Source of the DNA: Planctomycetota bacterium
Lineage (GTDB): Bacteria > Planctomycetota > Planctomycetia > Planctomycetales > Planctomycetaceae
Reading direction: 5' to 3'
Assembly: GCA_018242565.1 (NCBI GenBank)
Contig: JAFEBR010000142.1
Location: 1-35,521 of the forward strand
DNA: 35,521 nucleotides
In this document: piece after piece, positions 21,077-29,090 of the stretch
Layout of the letters: the number at the start of each line of letters is the position of its first letter
How positions within the stretch are numbered: the first letter of the stretch is position 1
Notes under the pieces: generated by a model
The model's input: the letters and a program-made list of their open reading frames with translations, nothing else
Database searches by the model: none
What the model was told of the DNA's origin: nothing
Made by a program: the position numbers and the translations under genes

Positions 21077-22729
21077 ATGAAACTACTTATCGTGGGTGGC
21101 GTGGCGGGAGGAGCTTCCGCCGCTGCCCGTGCACGCCGCCTGTCGGAGTCTGCCGAGATCATCGTTTTCGAACGCGGCCCCGATGTCTCATTCGCCAATT
21201 GCGGACTGCCCTATTACGTAAGCGGTGAAATCGCCGAGCGGAGCAAGTTGCTGGTCACCACGCCCGAACAACTCCGCACGCGTTTTCGACTCGATGTACG
21301 GACTCGCACGTCAGTGGAAGCCATTGACCGCTCGGCGAAAACCGTGCGGGTGCGCGACCTGGCAAGCGGCCGTGAATATACGGAATCGTACGACAAACTG
21401 CTCCTGGCTCCGGGTGCGGCACCCGTCCGTCCGCCTCTGCCCGGCAGTGACCTGCCCCACATCCACACACTCCGCAATCTGCACGACATCGATCGGATCA
21501 AAGCGCGAGCCGATGAGGGAATACGGCAGGTCGTGCTGTTGGGAGCCGGGTTTATCAATCTGGAACTGGCCGAGAATTTCGTCCGGCGGGGAATCGCCAC
21601 GACCCTCGTCGAGCGGAATCAGCAGATTCTGCCCCCTTTCGATCGGGAAATGACCTCACCCATCGCCGAACAACTCACCGCCACCGGGGTGACCTTGATC
21701 CTGGGCGATTCGGCCGAAGGATTCGAAGCCACGCCGGATGGACTTTCGGTCAAGCTGGCTTCGGGCCGACAACTGCCGGCGCAGCTGGTTGTAATCGGTA
21801 TCGGCGTGCGACCCGAAAATAAACTGGCGGTCGATGCAGGACTGTCGGTCGGACCGCGGGGCGGCATTCAGGTGAATGCCCATCTGCAGACCGCCGACCC
21901 CGATATCTACGCCGTGGGCGACGCCATCGAAGTCCAGGATTTTGTCTCGGGCAATACGGTGCAGGTACCATTGGCCGGCCCGGCCAATCGCCAGGGACGA
22001 ATTGCCGCCGACAATATCTTCGGCCGCTCAGTGACCTATCGTGGCACGCAGGGAACCGCCATCCTGGGATACTTCGACCGCACGGCGGCCATCACGGGTG
22101 CATCGGAAAAGAGCCTCATTCAGGCCAAACGTCCGTATCGTAAGGTCTATATTCATCCAGCGCACCACGCCGGTTATTACCCGGGCGCCCAGGCGATGAG
22201 CCTGAAAGTGCTGTTTGCACCCGACACTGGGAAATTGCTGGGTGCCCAGGGAGTGGGGGGAGCCGGCGTCGATAAGCGGATCGATGTTCTGGCCGTCGCC
22301 ATACAAGCGGGGTTGACGGTCTTCGATCTCGAAGAGATGGAACTGGCGTATTCCCCACAATTCGGTTCGGCTAAAGATCCGATCAACATGGCCGGCTTTG
22401 TCGCCGGGGGACTCATCCGCGGTGATCACCCGCAAATTGACGTCGAGTCCGTTTTGAACGGTACAGCCGCCGATCGCCCCTGCTTGATCGACGTCCGGAC
22501 GCCGAAAGAGTTCTCGGCCGGTCACATCCCGGGCGCGAAGAACATTCCCGTCGATGAACTCCGCGAACGGATCGGCGAACTGCCTCGCGACCAGCAGATC
22601 GCCGTGTACTGTCAGGTCGGTCAGCGGGGCTACCTGGCAACACGCATTCTGCGGCAGTCGGGTTTCAACGTGGCAAACATCGGCGGTGGGTACAAAACCT
22701 ATCGACTGCATGTTCCCGCGACGAGCTGA
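21077..22729 (+). CDS. CoA-disulfide/persulfide reductase-rhodanese fusion (Npsr-like)
   Basis: About 550 residues. FAD/NAD(P)H pyridine-nucleotide disulfide oxidoreductase joined to a C-terminal rhodanese domain, as in CoADR-RHD and Npsr enzymes that reduce CoA disulfide, CoA persulfide and polysulfide to release sulfide. Seen: the FAD motif LIVGGVAGGASAAARAR at the N-terminus; the single active Cys42 in SFANCGLPYY (Cys43 in CoA-disulfide reductase); a second nucleotide motif VVLLGAGFINLELAE; IYAVGDAIEV; a dimerisation domain with HPAHHAGYYPGA; and a rhodanese domain from about residue 455 with CLIDVRTPKEF and active loop C512-Q-V-G-Q-R. ATG 21077 puts the Rossmann strand at the usual distance; ATG 21068, three codons earlier, is also open and neither has a strong ribosome-binding site. 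Confidence 0.92.
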   Translation: MKLLIVGGVAGGASAAARARRLSESAEIIVFERGPDVSFANCGLPYYVSGEIAERSKLLVTTPEQLRTRFRLDVRTRTSVEAIDRSAKTVRVRDLASGREYTESYDKLLLAPGAAPVRPPLPGSDLPHIHTLRNLHDIDRIKARADEGIRQVVLLGAGFINLELAENFVRRGIATTLVERNQQILPPFDREMTSPIAEQLTATGVTLILGDSAEGFEATPDGLSVKLASGRQLPAQLVVIGIGVRPENKLAVDAGLSVGPRGGIQVNAHLQTADPDIYAVGDAIEVQDFVSGNTVQVPLAGPANRQGRIAADNIFGRSVTYRGTQGTAILGYFDRTAAITGASEKSLIQAKRPYRKVYIHPAHHAGYYPGAQAMSLKVLFAPDTGKLLGAQGVGGAGVDKRIDVLAVAIQAGLTVFDLEEMELAYSPQFGSAKDPINMAGFVAGGLIRGDHPQIDVESVLNGTAADRPCLIDVRTPKEFSAGHIPGAKNIPVDELRERIGELPRDQQIAVYCQVGQRGYLATRILRQSGFNVANIGGGYKTYRLHVPATS

Positions 22730-22752
22730 ATCGAGTCACTGAATTCCTGTCG

Positions 22753-22782
22753 CTGGCGACCGACAGAGGTTGTGGTCGCCAG
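22753..22782 (+). terminator. 9-bp hairpin after the persulfide reductase gene
   Basis: CTGGCGACC (22753-22761) and GGTCGCCAG (22774-22782) form a perfect 9-bp stem with a 12-base loop, starting 24 bases after the stop codon. No U tract follows, so it is a probable 3'-end structure and not a textbook terminator. It shares the GCGACC core with the palindrome at 22879. Confidence 0.55.
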
Positions 22783-22878
22783 CCCGGGACAGACATTTGA
22801 CAGCACCGGTCGCGCAAGGCGCGGCTGGGTGATGATCGAGGCAACCTGACTCATCGACGATCACGAACTCAGTGCTGG

Positions 22879-22900
22879 GAGCGACCGGGCCCGGTCGCTC
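22879..22900. repeat. 22-bp perfect palindrome
   Basis: Half-site GAGCGACCGGG followed immediately by its exact reverse complement, with no spacer, 150 bases after the persulfide reductase gene and 207 before the phosphodiesterase gene. In RNA it would be a hairpin with a very tight loop; in DNA it is a plausible dimer-binding site. It could also be a second terminator stem of the upstream operon. Confidence 0.5.
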
Positions 22901-22954
22901 GTTAAGACGCTCCCCGCCAAATCGAGTGCACTCCCGCGATCTTGCTGTCTTTTC

Positions 22955-22981
22955 GGAACCGTGCCTCGGTACTTCACCGTC
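22955..22981 (+). promoter_or_regulatory. Candidate ECF-type promoter ahead of the phosphodiesterase gene
   Basis: GGAACC (22955-22960), a 17-base spacer, then CGTC (22978-22981). This is the general layout of promoters used by many ECF sigma factors (GGAAC at -35, CGTC-like at -10). The start codon of the phosphodiesterase gene is about 127 bases downstream. Two ECF sigma genes are present in the window. The match is short, so chance occurrence is possible. Confidence 0.4.
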
Positions 22982-23107
22982 CAGATCACTGCAATTCAAA
23001 GCGATCCGTTGAGCCGCGAGCCCTCACGCGAGCTTGACCGCATGGACCGACGCGCGTATGACGAGTGACCACACCCACCGTCGAGTCGGCGTCTACGCGA
23101 GGGATCC

Positions 23108-24715
23108 ATGTTCACCTTTATGTTTCGAGTCGGGCTGTTGACACCAGCAAGTCGTCGTGCCTGTTTCTGGCTGCTGGTATTTTCGGGATTTTTGTGCATG
23201 TCGTTAGCGCGGTCGGTCCAGGCTCAGCCGGGCTTTGAGTTCTTCGAACCCGTGCAGCCTCCCCGCCGCGTCCAGGTCATGGCGCATCGCGGTTTGAAAA
23301 TGCTGGCTCCAGAAAACACGGGGGCTGCGATCCTCGGCTGTTACAGCGATTTCATCGAATGGGCCGAGGTCGACGTGCGGCTCACTCACGACGGTCAGCA
23401 CGTCATCTGGCACGATACGACGGTCGAACGCCTGACCAGCGGGACTGGTCGAGTGGCCGATCAGACACTGGCTCAACTGCAGCAACTCGACGCCGGAACG
23501 TGGTGGGCACCTCGATTTCAGAACACCCGGTTGTTGTCATTAGCCGAGTTGCTGACGCTGACCCGAGGCAAAGTCAATCTTTATCTCGACTGTAAGCAGG
23601 TCGATCCCGCTCGGCTGGTGCAGGAGATTCGGGCCGCGAAAATGGAATCGCAGGTCGTTGTCTACGGTAACCCGGAATTGCTGGCCGCCGTGCGCGACAA
23701 CGCGGGAGAGAGCATTCCGCGCATGACCAAGTTCCATCCGCGGACTGACAACTTCGACCAATTCCTCACAACGATGGAACCGGCCGCAGTCGAGTTGGAT
23801 GCCGCCGATGTGACCGTGGAACTGTGCTGCGCCTTTCACAACGCCGGCGTGCGCGTGCAGGCGAAAGTGCTCGGGGCCGAATGGGACCAACCGGCCATCT
23901 GGGACAAAATGATCACGGCGGGCGTCGACTGGCTGCAGACCGACGACCCGGTCGGAGTGCGTTTTCACGAAGTCCGCCGCAGAATCGGGCGATTTCCGGT
24001 ACAGATCGCCTATCATCGTGGTGCCAACCGGTACGCCCCCGAGAACACCGTGGCGGCCATCCGCCAGGCGACCGCTTGCGGAGCCGACTATGTTGAGATC
24101 GACATACAAACCAGTCGCGATGGTCAGTTCGTGCTGCTGCACGATCGCACGCTGAACCGGACGACAAATGGCCAGGGCCCGGTCAGCGACCAGCCACTCG
24201 AGGCACTGCGGCGACTGGATGCCGGCGCGTGGTTTGGCAAACCGTTTGCGGGCACCCAGGTGCCGCTTCTGGACGAGGGACTGGCAGCGCTGGGCGATGT
24301 GTCGCGGGTGTATCTCGATGCCAAGAATATCCCCCCGGCAGATCTCGTCGCCGCCACCCGCAAACACGCGTTACTCGAACGGCATGTGGTCTACCAATCG
24401 TTGGACTACTGCCGGAAGCTGCGGGAACTGGAACCTGCCATGCGCCTGCTGCCGCCACTCAAGACGCCGGCCGATTTCGACAAAGTCGCCTCGATTCAGC
24501 CTTTTGGCGTCGATGCTGCCTGGTCGGCGCTGTCGGCGGAATTGATCCAACGCTGCCATGCGGCGAACGTTCAGGTCTTTTCTGACGCTTTGGGACTGCA
24601 CGAAACCGTGGCGGATTATCGACAGGCGCTGCGCTGGGGCATCGATGTCATTCAGACCGACCATCCCCTGCGCGTGCTCCGAGCGATTGAACTCGAACAG
24701 GATAACCCGCAATAA
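23108..24715 (+). CDS. Exported glycerophosphodiester phosphodiesterase with two tandem domains
   Basis: 535 residues. GDPD enzymes hydrolyse glycerophosphodiesters to glycerol-3-phosphate and an alcohol. Seen: a signal peptide (about residues 1-40, hydrophobic WLLVFSGFLCMSLA, cleavage near VQA-QP); a first GDPD domain from about 55 with H60-R61, APENT, E87-x-D89 and H102 (IWHDTTVERLT); and a second from about 298 with YHRGANRYAPENT near 303, VEIDIQTSRDG near 330, and LLHDRTLNRTTNG. Both domains keep the HR, PEN, ExD and HD catalytic elements, so both could be active. Single-domain GDPDs have about 250-350 residues, so this is an internal duplication. The ATG has GAGGG close upstream; ATG 23120 is a nearby alternative. 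Its periplasmic role might be lipid head-group salvage. It converges on the sulfatase-like gene with 15 bases between them. Confidence 0.9.
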   Translation: MFTFMFRVGLLTPASRRACFWLLVFSGFLCMSLARSVQAQPGFEFFEPVQPPRRVQVMAHRGLKMLAPENTGAAILGCYSDFIEWAEVDVRLTHDGQHVIWHDTTVERLTSGTGRVADQTLAQLQQLDAGTWWAPRFQNTRLLSLAELLTLTRGKVNLYLDCKQVDPARLVQEIRAAKMESQVVVYGNPELLAAVRDNAGESIPRMTKFHPRTDNFDQFLTTMEPAAVELDAADVTVELCCAFHNAGVRVQAKVLGAEWDQPAIWDKMITAGVDWLQTDDPVGVRFHEVRRRIGRFPVQIAYHRGANRYAPENTVAAIRQATACGADYVEIDIQTSRDGQFVLLHDRTLNRTTNGQGPVSDQPLEALRRLDAGAWFGKPFAGTQVPLLDEGLAALGDVSRVYLDAKNIPPADLVAATRKHALLERHVVYQSLDYCRKLRELEPAMRLLPPLKTPADFDKVASIQPFGVDAAWSALSAELIQRCHAANVQVFSDALGLHETVADYRQALRWGIDVIQTDHPLRVLRAIELEQDNPQ

Positions 24716-24730
24716 GGCGCGCGACTGCGG

Positions 24731-26935
24731 TCAGTCGGTCAACGGACGCACCCGAATCGAACACAGTCGAAATTCCATGGCGGCACCCGCAGTCCGCAGT
24801 TCATAGAAACGAATGTCGTTTTCGCCCGGCCGCAATCCCGTTTCCGGTACCATCACGGTGAACCAGTCGCGATACCCGGTCAACTGGTAGGTGCGAGTCG
24901 TACCCTGGATGATGCCGTTGATGGCAACAGCCAATTCCACTGATTGGGTGGCTGCAGCGGCCTGGCTGACCTGCCCCTGAAAGTAACAGGGAACCAGGTC
25001 GGTGCCAGTCGGATCGTACGCCGTTTTCCATTCCGCAAACTGCAGTTCGCTTCCCGGATGTCGACTGATCTCAAAGTCGCTCACCGACCGCCCCAAAAGT
25101 TCCGGATGCGGTCCGATGCGAAAGAGGGCCAACGGATCAGAAGCCGCCCCGAATCGGCGCTGGATTTCTGCCGGAGCACGTGATTCCTGCACCACAGTCG
25201 CCGCGACATGCTGTGGCTGTTCTCTTAGGGTTTCAGTGATGTGGTAGACCTTGTCGAGACGTGGTGCCGCATTCTGCTCAAACACCGACTGCCCGTCGAC
25301 GCGTGCTGGCAGATGGATCCCGGCGATGTCAGCGATCGTCGGCAGAATGTCGATCGACTCGACATTGCGATCCGAGATTTCTCCGGTCGTCTGGCCGGGG
25401 CGCTTGATGAACAGCGGTACCGACAGAATGTCAGGCCGATTGGTCGGGGTGACGACCCGGCGCGAGTCCCCCGTGCGAAAGGAGATTCCATGATCCGCCG
25501 TCACCACCAGCAGACATTTGTCGAACAGGCCCGTCGCCTGCAGGCGATCCAGCAGACGGCCGATCTGATTGTCGGTGAACTGCAACTGCAACAGGTGCCG
25601 TTGCTGTGACTGTTCGACATACAGTTCGTCGTCGCCCCAGCCATCGAACTGGCCGCAGAAAGTCTGGGAATCGAGCAATTCCCAGGTGTCGCTTTCCGCC
25701 AGGCAGATGCGTCCCGAAGGCAGGTAACACCACGGGACGTGCGGCAGAATGACGTGGAAAAAATACAGGCTCGGGCGATCGTTTTCATCCAGACAGCGCA
25801 ACAAGTGATCGAACTGGCCGCGTCGGTCTTCGCCCCACGGATAACGAAACACGCCTCGCCGTGCATTTTGGTCGACCGTTCCCTTCAAAGAGACGCCAAA
25901 CCAGACACGTGGGATCTCGGGCAGATAGCGATGCAATTCGTCCGGCACCAGATCGAACGCCATGACTTTCGCGACGATGGGCAACAGAACCGCGGCTTCC
26001 GGTATGGCTCGATGTGGAACCGGTACTCCTCCTTCGTCCGCCTTCCGCGCCAGACGAGTCACGGGTTCGAAAATCGCCAGTTCATATTGCCCGGTCGAGG
26101 TAAAGGCACTGAACAGATTCTGTGGCAGATCCGCCGGCAGGGGATTCAACTTGGTCGCCGGATACCGCCCCGACAAAATGGCCGGCACCGCCTGGCAGGT
26201 ATCTGGAAACACGGTCGTCGCCTGACGGAACCAGGTGGAGGTACCGGCCAGTCTCGCAAAGTTCGGAAAGCGGGTAGCGTCGATCTCGTGCTGCTCGTTC
26301 TGGAGAGCCGTACCACTCAATTCATCGAGCACGATGACGACCACCGGACAAGGTGTGCGATTTTCGAGTCGAATTCTCTGTTGTGGCGCCGCAGTGAAGT
26401 AAGAAGCCAGAGGCGAATTCAATAACAGCAGCGGAAACCCCACGATGGCGGGCGCCCAGGCCGAAATGAACCAGCGGACTAATTGCCATTGGAAATACGC
26501 ACAGGTCGCCGCCGTCGCGGCCACGCAGATCCCGGTCAGGGCGAACCCCACCGACAGAAAGTCGATGCGACAAATGAGGGGTGCCAGGATCAGCGCACTG
26601 AAGAGATAGACCACGACCGGATAAACCGCGCGGCTAACCGCCGGCCAGATCCGATGCAAAACCCAGAGTCCACAGGCGAACAACCCCGGAATGACGCCCG
26701 ACAAGCTGGCTACGATCAGCCAGATCGTCGAGAGTCCAATATGCAGGTCTTCCAGCACCGCGGGATTTTTCCCGAGGCGGTCGAATACCGGTTGGGCAAT
26801 GCCCAGCGACCAGAAGACGTACAGATGCAGGACTTCGCGCGAGCCGAAACGGCTGGCGGCATCTGACCTGGTCCCCTTCCCCGCGGCGTGAGAGGCCGGT
26901 GCAACTCGAGAGGGTTGTGGTGAGTCACAATCCAT
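24731..26935 (-). CDS. Membrane sulfatase / LTA-synthase-like alkaline-phosphatase superfamily protein
   Basis: About 734 residues. Seen: an N-terminal membrane part with roughly five hydrophobic helices (about residues 30-210) and a C-terminal sulfatase/alkaline-phosphatase-fold domain with the metal-binding VVIVLDELSG, the nucleophile region TTVFPDTCQAVPAILSGRYPA (split: TVFPDTCQ then PAILSGRYP), HVILPHVPW, and the second metal site VTADHGISF. This resembles phosphoethanolamine or glycerophosphate transferases that modify envelope polymers, with the active site outside. ATG 26935 is the only in-frame start between the end of the upstream small gene and the first helix; the frame continues back to 27124 but would overlap that gene and has a non-homologous lead. 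No strong ribosome-binding site. Substrate unknown. Confidence 0.78.
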   Translation of the reverse strand: MDCDSPQPSRVAPASHAAGKGTRSDAASRFGSREVLHLYVFWSLGIAQPVFDRLGKNPAVLEDLHIGLSTIWLIVASLSGVIPGLFACGLWVLHRIWPAVSRAVYPVVVYLFSALILAPLICRIDFLSVGFALTGICVAATAATCAYFQWQLVRWFISAWAPAIVGFPLLLLNSPLASYFTAAPQQRIRLENRTPCPVVVIVLDELSGTALQNEQHEIDATRFPNFARLAGTSTWFRQATTVFPDTCQAVPAILSGRYPATKLNPLPADLPQNLFSAFTSTGQYELAIFEPVTRLARKADEGGVPVPHRAIPEAAVLLPIVAKVMAFDLVPDELHRYLPEIPRVWFGVSLKGTVDQNARRGVFRYPWGEDRRGQFDHLLRCLDENDRPSLYFFHVILPHVPWCYLPSGRICLAESDTWELLDSQTFCGQFDGWGDDELYVEQSQQRHLLQLQFTDNQIGRLLDRLQATGLFDKCLLVVTADHGISFRTGDSRRVVTPTNRPDILSVPLFIKRPGQTTGEISDRNVESIDILPTIADIAGIHLPARVDGQSVFEQNAAPRLDKVYHITETLREQPQHVAATVVQESRAPAEIQRRFGAASDPLALFRIGPHPELLGRSVSDFEISRHPGSELQFAEWKTAYDPTGTDLVPCYFQGQVSQAAAATQSVELAVAINGIIQGTTRTYQLTGYRDWFTVMVPETGLRPGENDIRFYELRTAGAAMEFRLCSIRVRPLTD

Positions 26936-27036
26936 GGATCGACAGTTCGGTTCGCCCGGCGACCGAGCACAGAGAGTGGTTCCAGTGCGGGATCCACTAC
27001 GGCAAGCGCTGTGAACCGAAATCGGCGCGAATCGCT

Positions 27037-27225
27037 CTACGGTACGGAAACAGACTTGCCCGACGGCAGTTTCTCGGTCGGCGAAGTTTTCGACCAATGC
27101 AAAAACCGAGGACGCATCTCCCAAAACACACGTACGAGTACGATCAGGCCCGCCGCGCCCCCGAATAGCAACTGAGCCAGCAGGCTCCCCGAACCCGGAT
27201 CAAAATATGCCAGTAACTCAAACAT
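27037..27225 (-). CDS. Small DPGSGS-motif membrane protein
   Basis: 62 residues. Seen: an N-terminal motif YFDPGSGSLLAQ, a single hydrophobic helix (about residues 14-35: LLFGGAAGLIVLVRVFW), and a basic tail. Short proteins with this Y-x-DPG-S/T-GS motif are, to my knowledge, often found beside membrane sulfatase or alkaline-phosphatase-like genes, which is also the case here (102 bases before that gene, same strand). ATG 27225 has GGAG at seven bases; a longer frame from TTG 27243 is less likely. Function unknown; the linkage suggests an accessory subunit of the transferase-like protein. Confidence 0.72.
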   Translation of the reverse strand: MFELLAYFDPGSGSLLAQLLFGGAAGLIVLVRVFWEMRPRFLHWSKTSPTEKLPSGKSVSVP

Positions 27226-27239
27226 CCTCAAACTCCGTC

Positions 27240-27599
27240 TCAATTGTCAGGACAATGCCATTCCATCAGGGCAAATGGGCGTCCTTGGATGATTAAACCC
27301 TCAAACCGGTTATTCGGGTCGCTCCAGATCAGCGCAACCCATCGGTTTTGTGAAATTTCGTCGTGACCTATCGAATATCGTCCGGGTTTAGGCAAGACGA
27401 CTTTGTTCGAACGGCCCACCGCGCATCGTCTCCCACTCCGTATTTCCATCGACGCCGCCAGGACTTGCTCCTTTTCGTCTACATTTACCCACCGAGGCAG
27501 ACACAGAATTTCCCCAAAGGAAAATTCATAGCCACGCAGGTTCACCAGTGAATCAGGATGTTCCGTAAGTCGGACACAACCCTGGTCGACGCCGGTCAA
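27240..27599 (-). CDS. Hypothetical protein upstream of the DPGSGS gene
   Basis: 119-residue frame from a TTG at 27599, ending 14 bases before the small membrane protein on the same strand. Not recognised. It has a balanced composition, unlike the Arg/Ser-rich antisense shadows in this G+C-rich DNA, with aromatic and acidic stretches such as RGYEFSFGEILCLPRWVNV and NRWVALIWSDPNNRFEG. No signal peptide or transmembrane helix. An in-frame GTG 18 codons in is a second possible start. Neither start has a clear ribosome-binding site, so the gene is only moderately supported. Confidence 0.42.
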   Translation of the reverse strand: MTGVDQGCVRLTEHPDSLVNLRGYEFSFGEILCLPRWVNVDEKEQVLAASMEIRSGRRCAVGRSNKVVLPKPGRYSIGHDEISQNRWVALIWSDPNNRFEGLIIQGRPFALMEWHCPDN

Positions 27600-27757
27600 G
27601 CTTCACAGCAACTTAAGGTGCGTGTTCGTAAAATCAGGTCGATCACCAGTCCATGCTGACGTTCATGAAGACCGACTTTGCCAATCCGTCCTGTCGCTGC
27701 CCCGCCAAGGGCACGAACATCTCCTTGATACACAGCCACTTTGATACGGAACGCACC

Positions 27758-29068
27758 ATGAAACTCAGCGTCCTTGCCATTGTCCTCGTGATTTCCGGTC
27801 ACCTTGGGCCAGGCACCGCACTGCACGCGGAAGATTGGACTGCATTTCGCGGCTCAGATGGCTCGGCGATCAGTCGTGAATCGCAGCCCCCCCTGACCTG
27901 GAGCGAGACCGAGCACCTCCGCTGGAAAACCAAACTGCCGGGAGCCGGCTCATCGAGCCCCATCGTTCTGGGTGACAAGGTGTTCGTCACCTGTTATTCC
28001 GGCTATGGTGTTCCGCCCGCGAACGGCGGTAACCCTGCGGCGCTGCAAAGACACCTGGTGTGTGTGCAGCGCGCCGACGGTCAGATCCTGTGGCAGAAAT
28101 CGGTCCCGGCCGCGCAGCCCGAAGATGCTTATCAGGGCTATCTCACCCAGCATGGATATGCCAGCAGTACTCCCGTGACCGATGGCGAACGGGTCTTCGT
28201 GTTCTTTGGCAAAACGGGAGTCGTGGCCTTTGATCTCACGGGTCAACACCTGTGGACCACGCGCGTGGGTGATGAATCCAGCAATCGCCACTGGGGCTCA
28301 GGTGCCAGTCTCATCGTGCATCGCCAGCACGTCATTGTGAACGCGTCCGAAGAGAGTCAATCCGTTCGAGCGCTCGATCGTGTCACTGGCAAACAGGTCT
28401 GGTCCGCCAGCGGTGCGGCACTCGAACTGGCGTATGGCACGCCGGCGGTCGTGACCCATGGCAATCAACTGACCGACATTGTCATCGCCGCCCCCGGCGA
28501 AATCTGGGGCATCAATGCCGATACTGGCAAGATGCGCTGGTACGCCGAGCATCGTCTGACAGGCAATGTCTCACCCAGCGTCATCACCCAGGGAGATCAG
28601 GTGTTTGTCTTCGGAGGCTTTCAATCGTCGGGGAGTTTCGCTTTGCGGGCGGGTGGCGAAAAGAACGTCACGAAGTCGGCGATGTTGTGGACCAGCCGGC
28701 AGAGTTCGTATGTCGCGACTCCCGTGTTGTATGCCGGACATCTTTACTGGATCAACGATCAAGGTCAGGCCTACTGCGTCCAGGCCCAGAACGGCGATCT
28801 CGTGTATCGCGAACGTGTCCCGGGCCTCGATGCCGGCGGCGGCCGGCCGGTGTATGCCTCGCCCGTCGTGGCCGGCGGGCGCATCTACGTACCCACTCGC
28901 TGGAGCGGCGTGCTCGTGCTGCCGGCGGAACCCCGATTTGAGATTCTGGCACAGAATCGCTTCGCCCAGGACGACAGCGATTTCAATGCCACGCCGGCAA
29001 TCAGCCAGAATGAACTGTTCCTGCGTTCTAACCGCTGTCTCTACTGCGTCTCGGCCAGCAAACCGTAA
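27758..29068 (+). CDS. Exported PQQ-like beta-propeller repeat protein
   Basis: 436 residues. Seen: a signal peptide (MKLSVLAIVLVISGHLGPGTALHA split at A-LHA/ED), then a propeller of repeated blades with the typical PQQ-like/quinoprotein pattern: W-x-T-K-L-P, SSPIVLGDKVFV, ADGQILWQKSV, SSTPVTDGERVFV, DRVTGKQVW, NADTGKMRWYA, ATPVLYAGHLYWI, NGDLVYRERV. The first blade DWTAFRGSDG is the usual start of planctomycete members. PQQ-binding catalytic residues were not identified, so an enzymatic dehydrogenase role is not claimed; many members are scaffold or lipoprotein-assembly (BamB-like) proteins. ATG 27758 has GGA at nine bases; an in-frame ATG at 27653 would precede the leader and is rejected. 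It converges on the DUF1501 gene with 22 bases between stops. Confidence 0.88.
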   Translation: MKLSVLAIVLVISGHLGPGTALHAEDWTAFRGSDGSAISRESQPPLTWSETEHLRWKTKLPGAGSSSPIVLGDKVFVTCYSGYGVPPANGGNPAALQRHLVCVQRADGQILWQKSVPAAQPEDAYQGYLTQHGYASSTPVTDGERVFVFFGKTGVVAFDLTGQHLWTTRVGDESSNRHWGSGASLIVHRQHVIVNASEESQSVRALDRVTGKQVWSASGAALELAYGTPAVVTHGNQLTDIVIAAPGEIWGINADTGKMRWYAEHRLTGNVSPSVITQGDQVFVFGGFQSSGSFALRAGGEKNVTKSAMLWTSRQSSYVATPVLYAGHLYWINDQGQAYCVQAQNGDLVYRERVPGLDAGGGRPVYASPVVAGGRIYVPTRWSGVLVLPAEPRFEILAQNRFAQDDSDFNATPAISQNELFLRSNRCLYCVSASKP

Positions 29069-29090
29069 CCCGCCCTGTCGCTGCCGTCGT

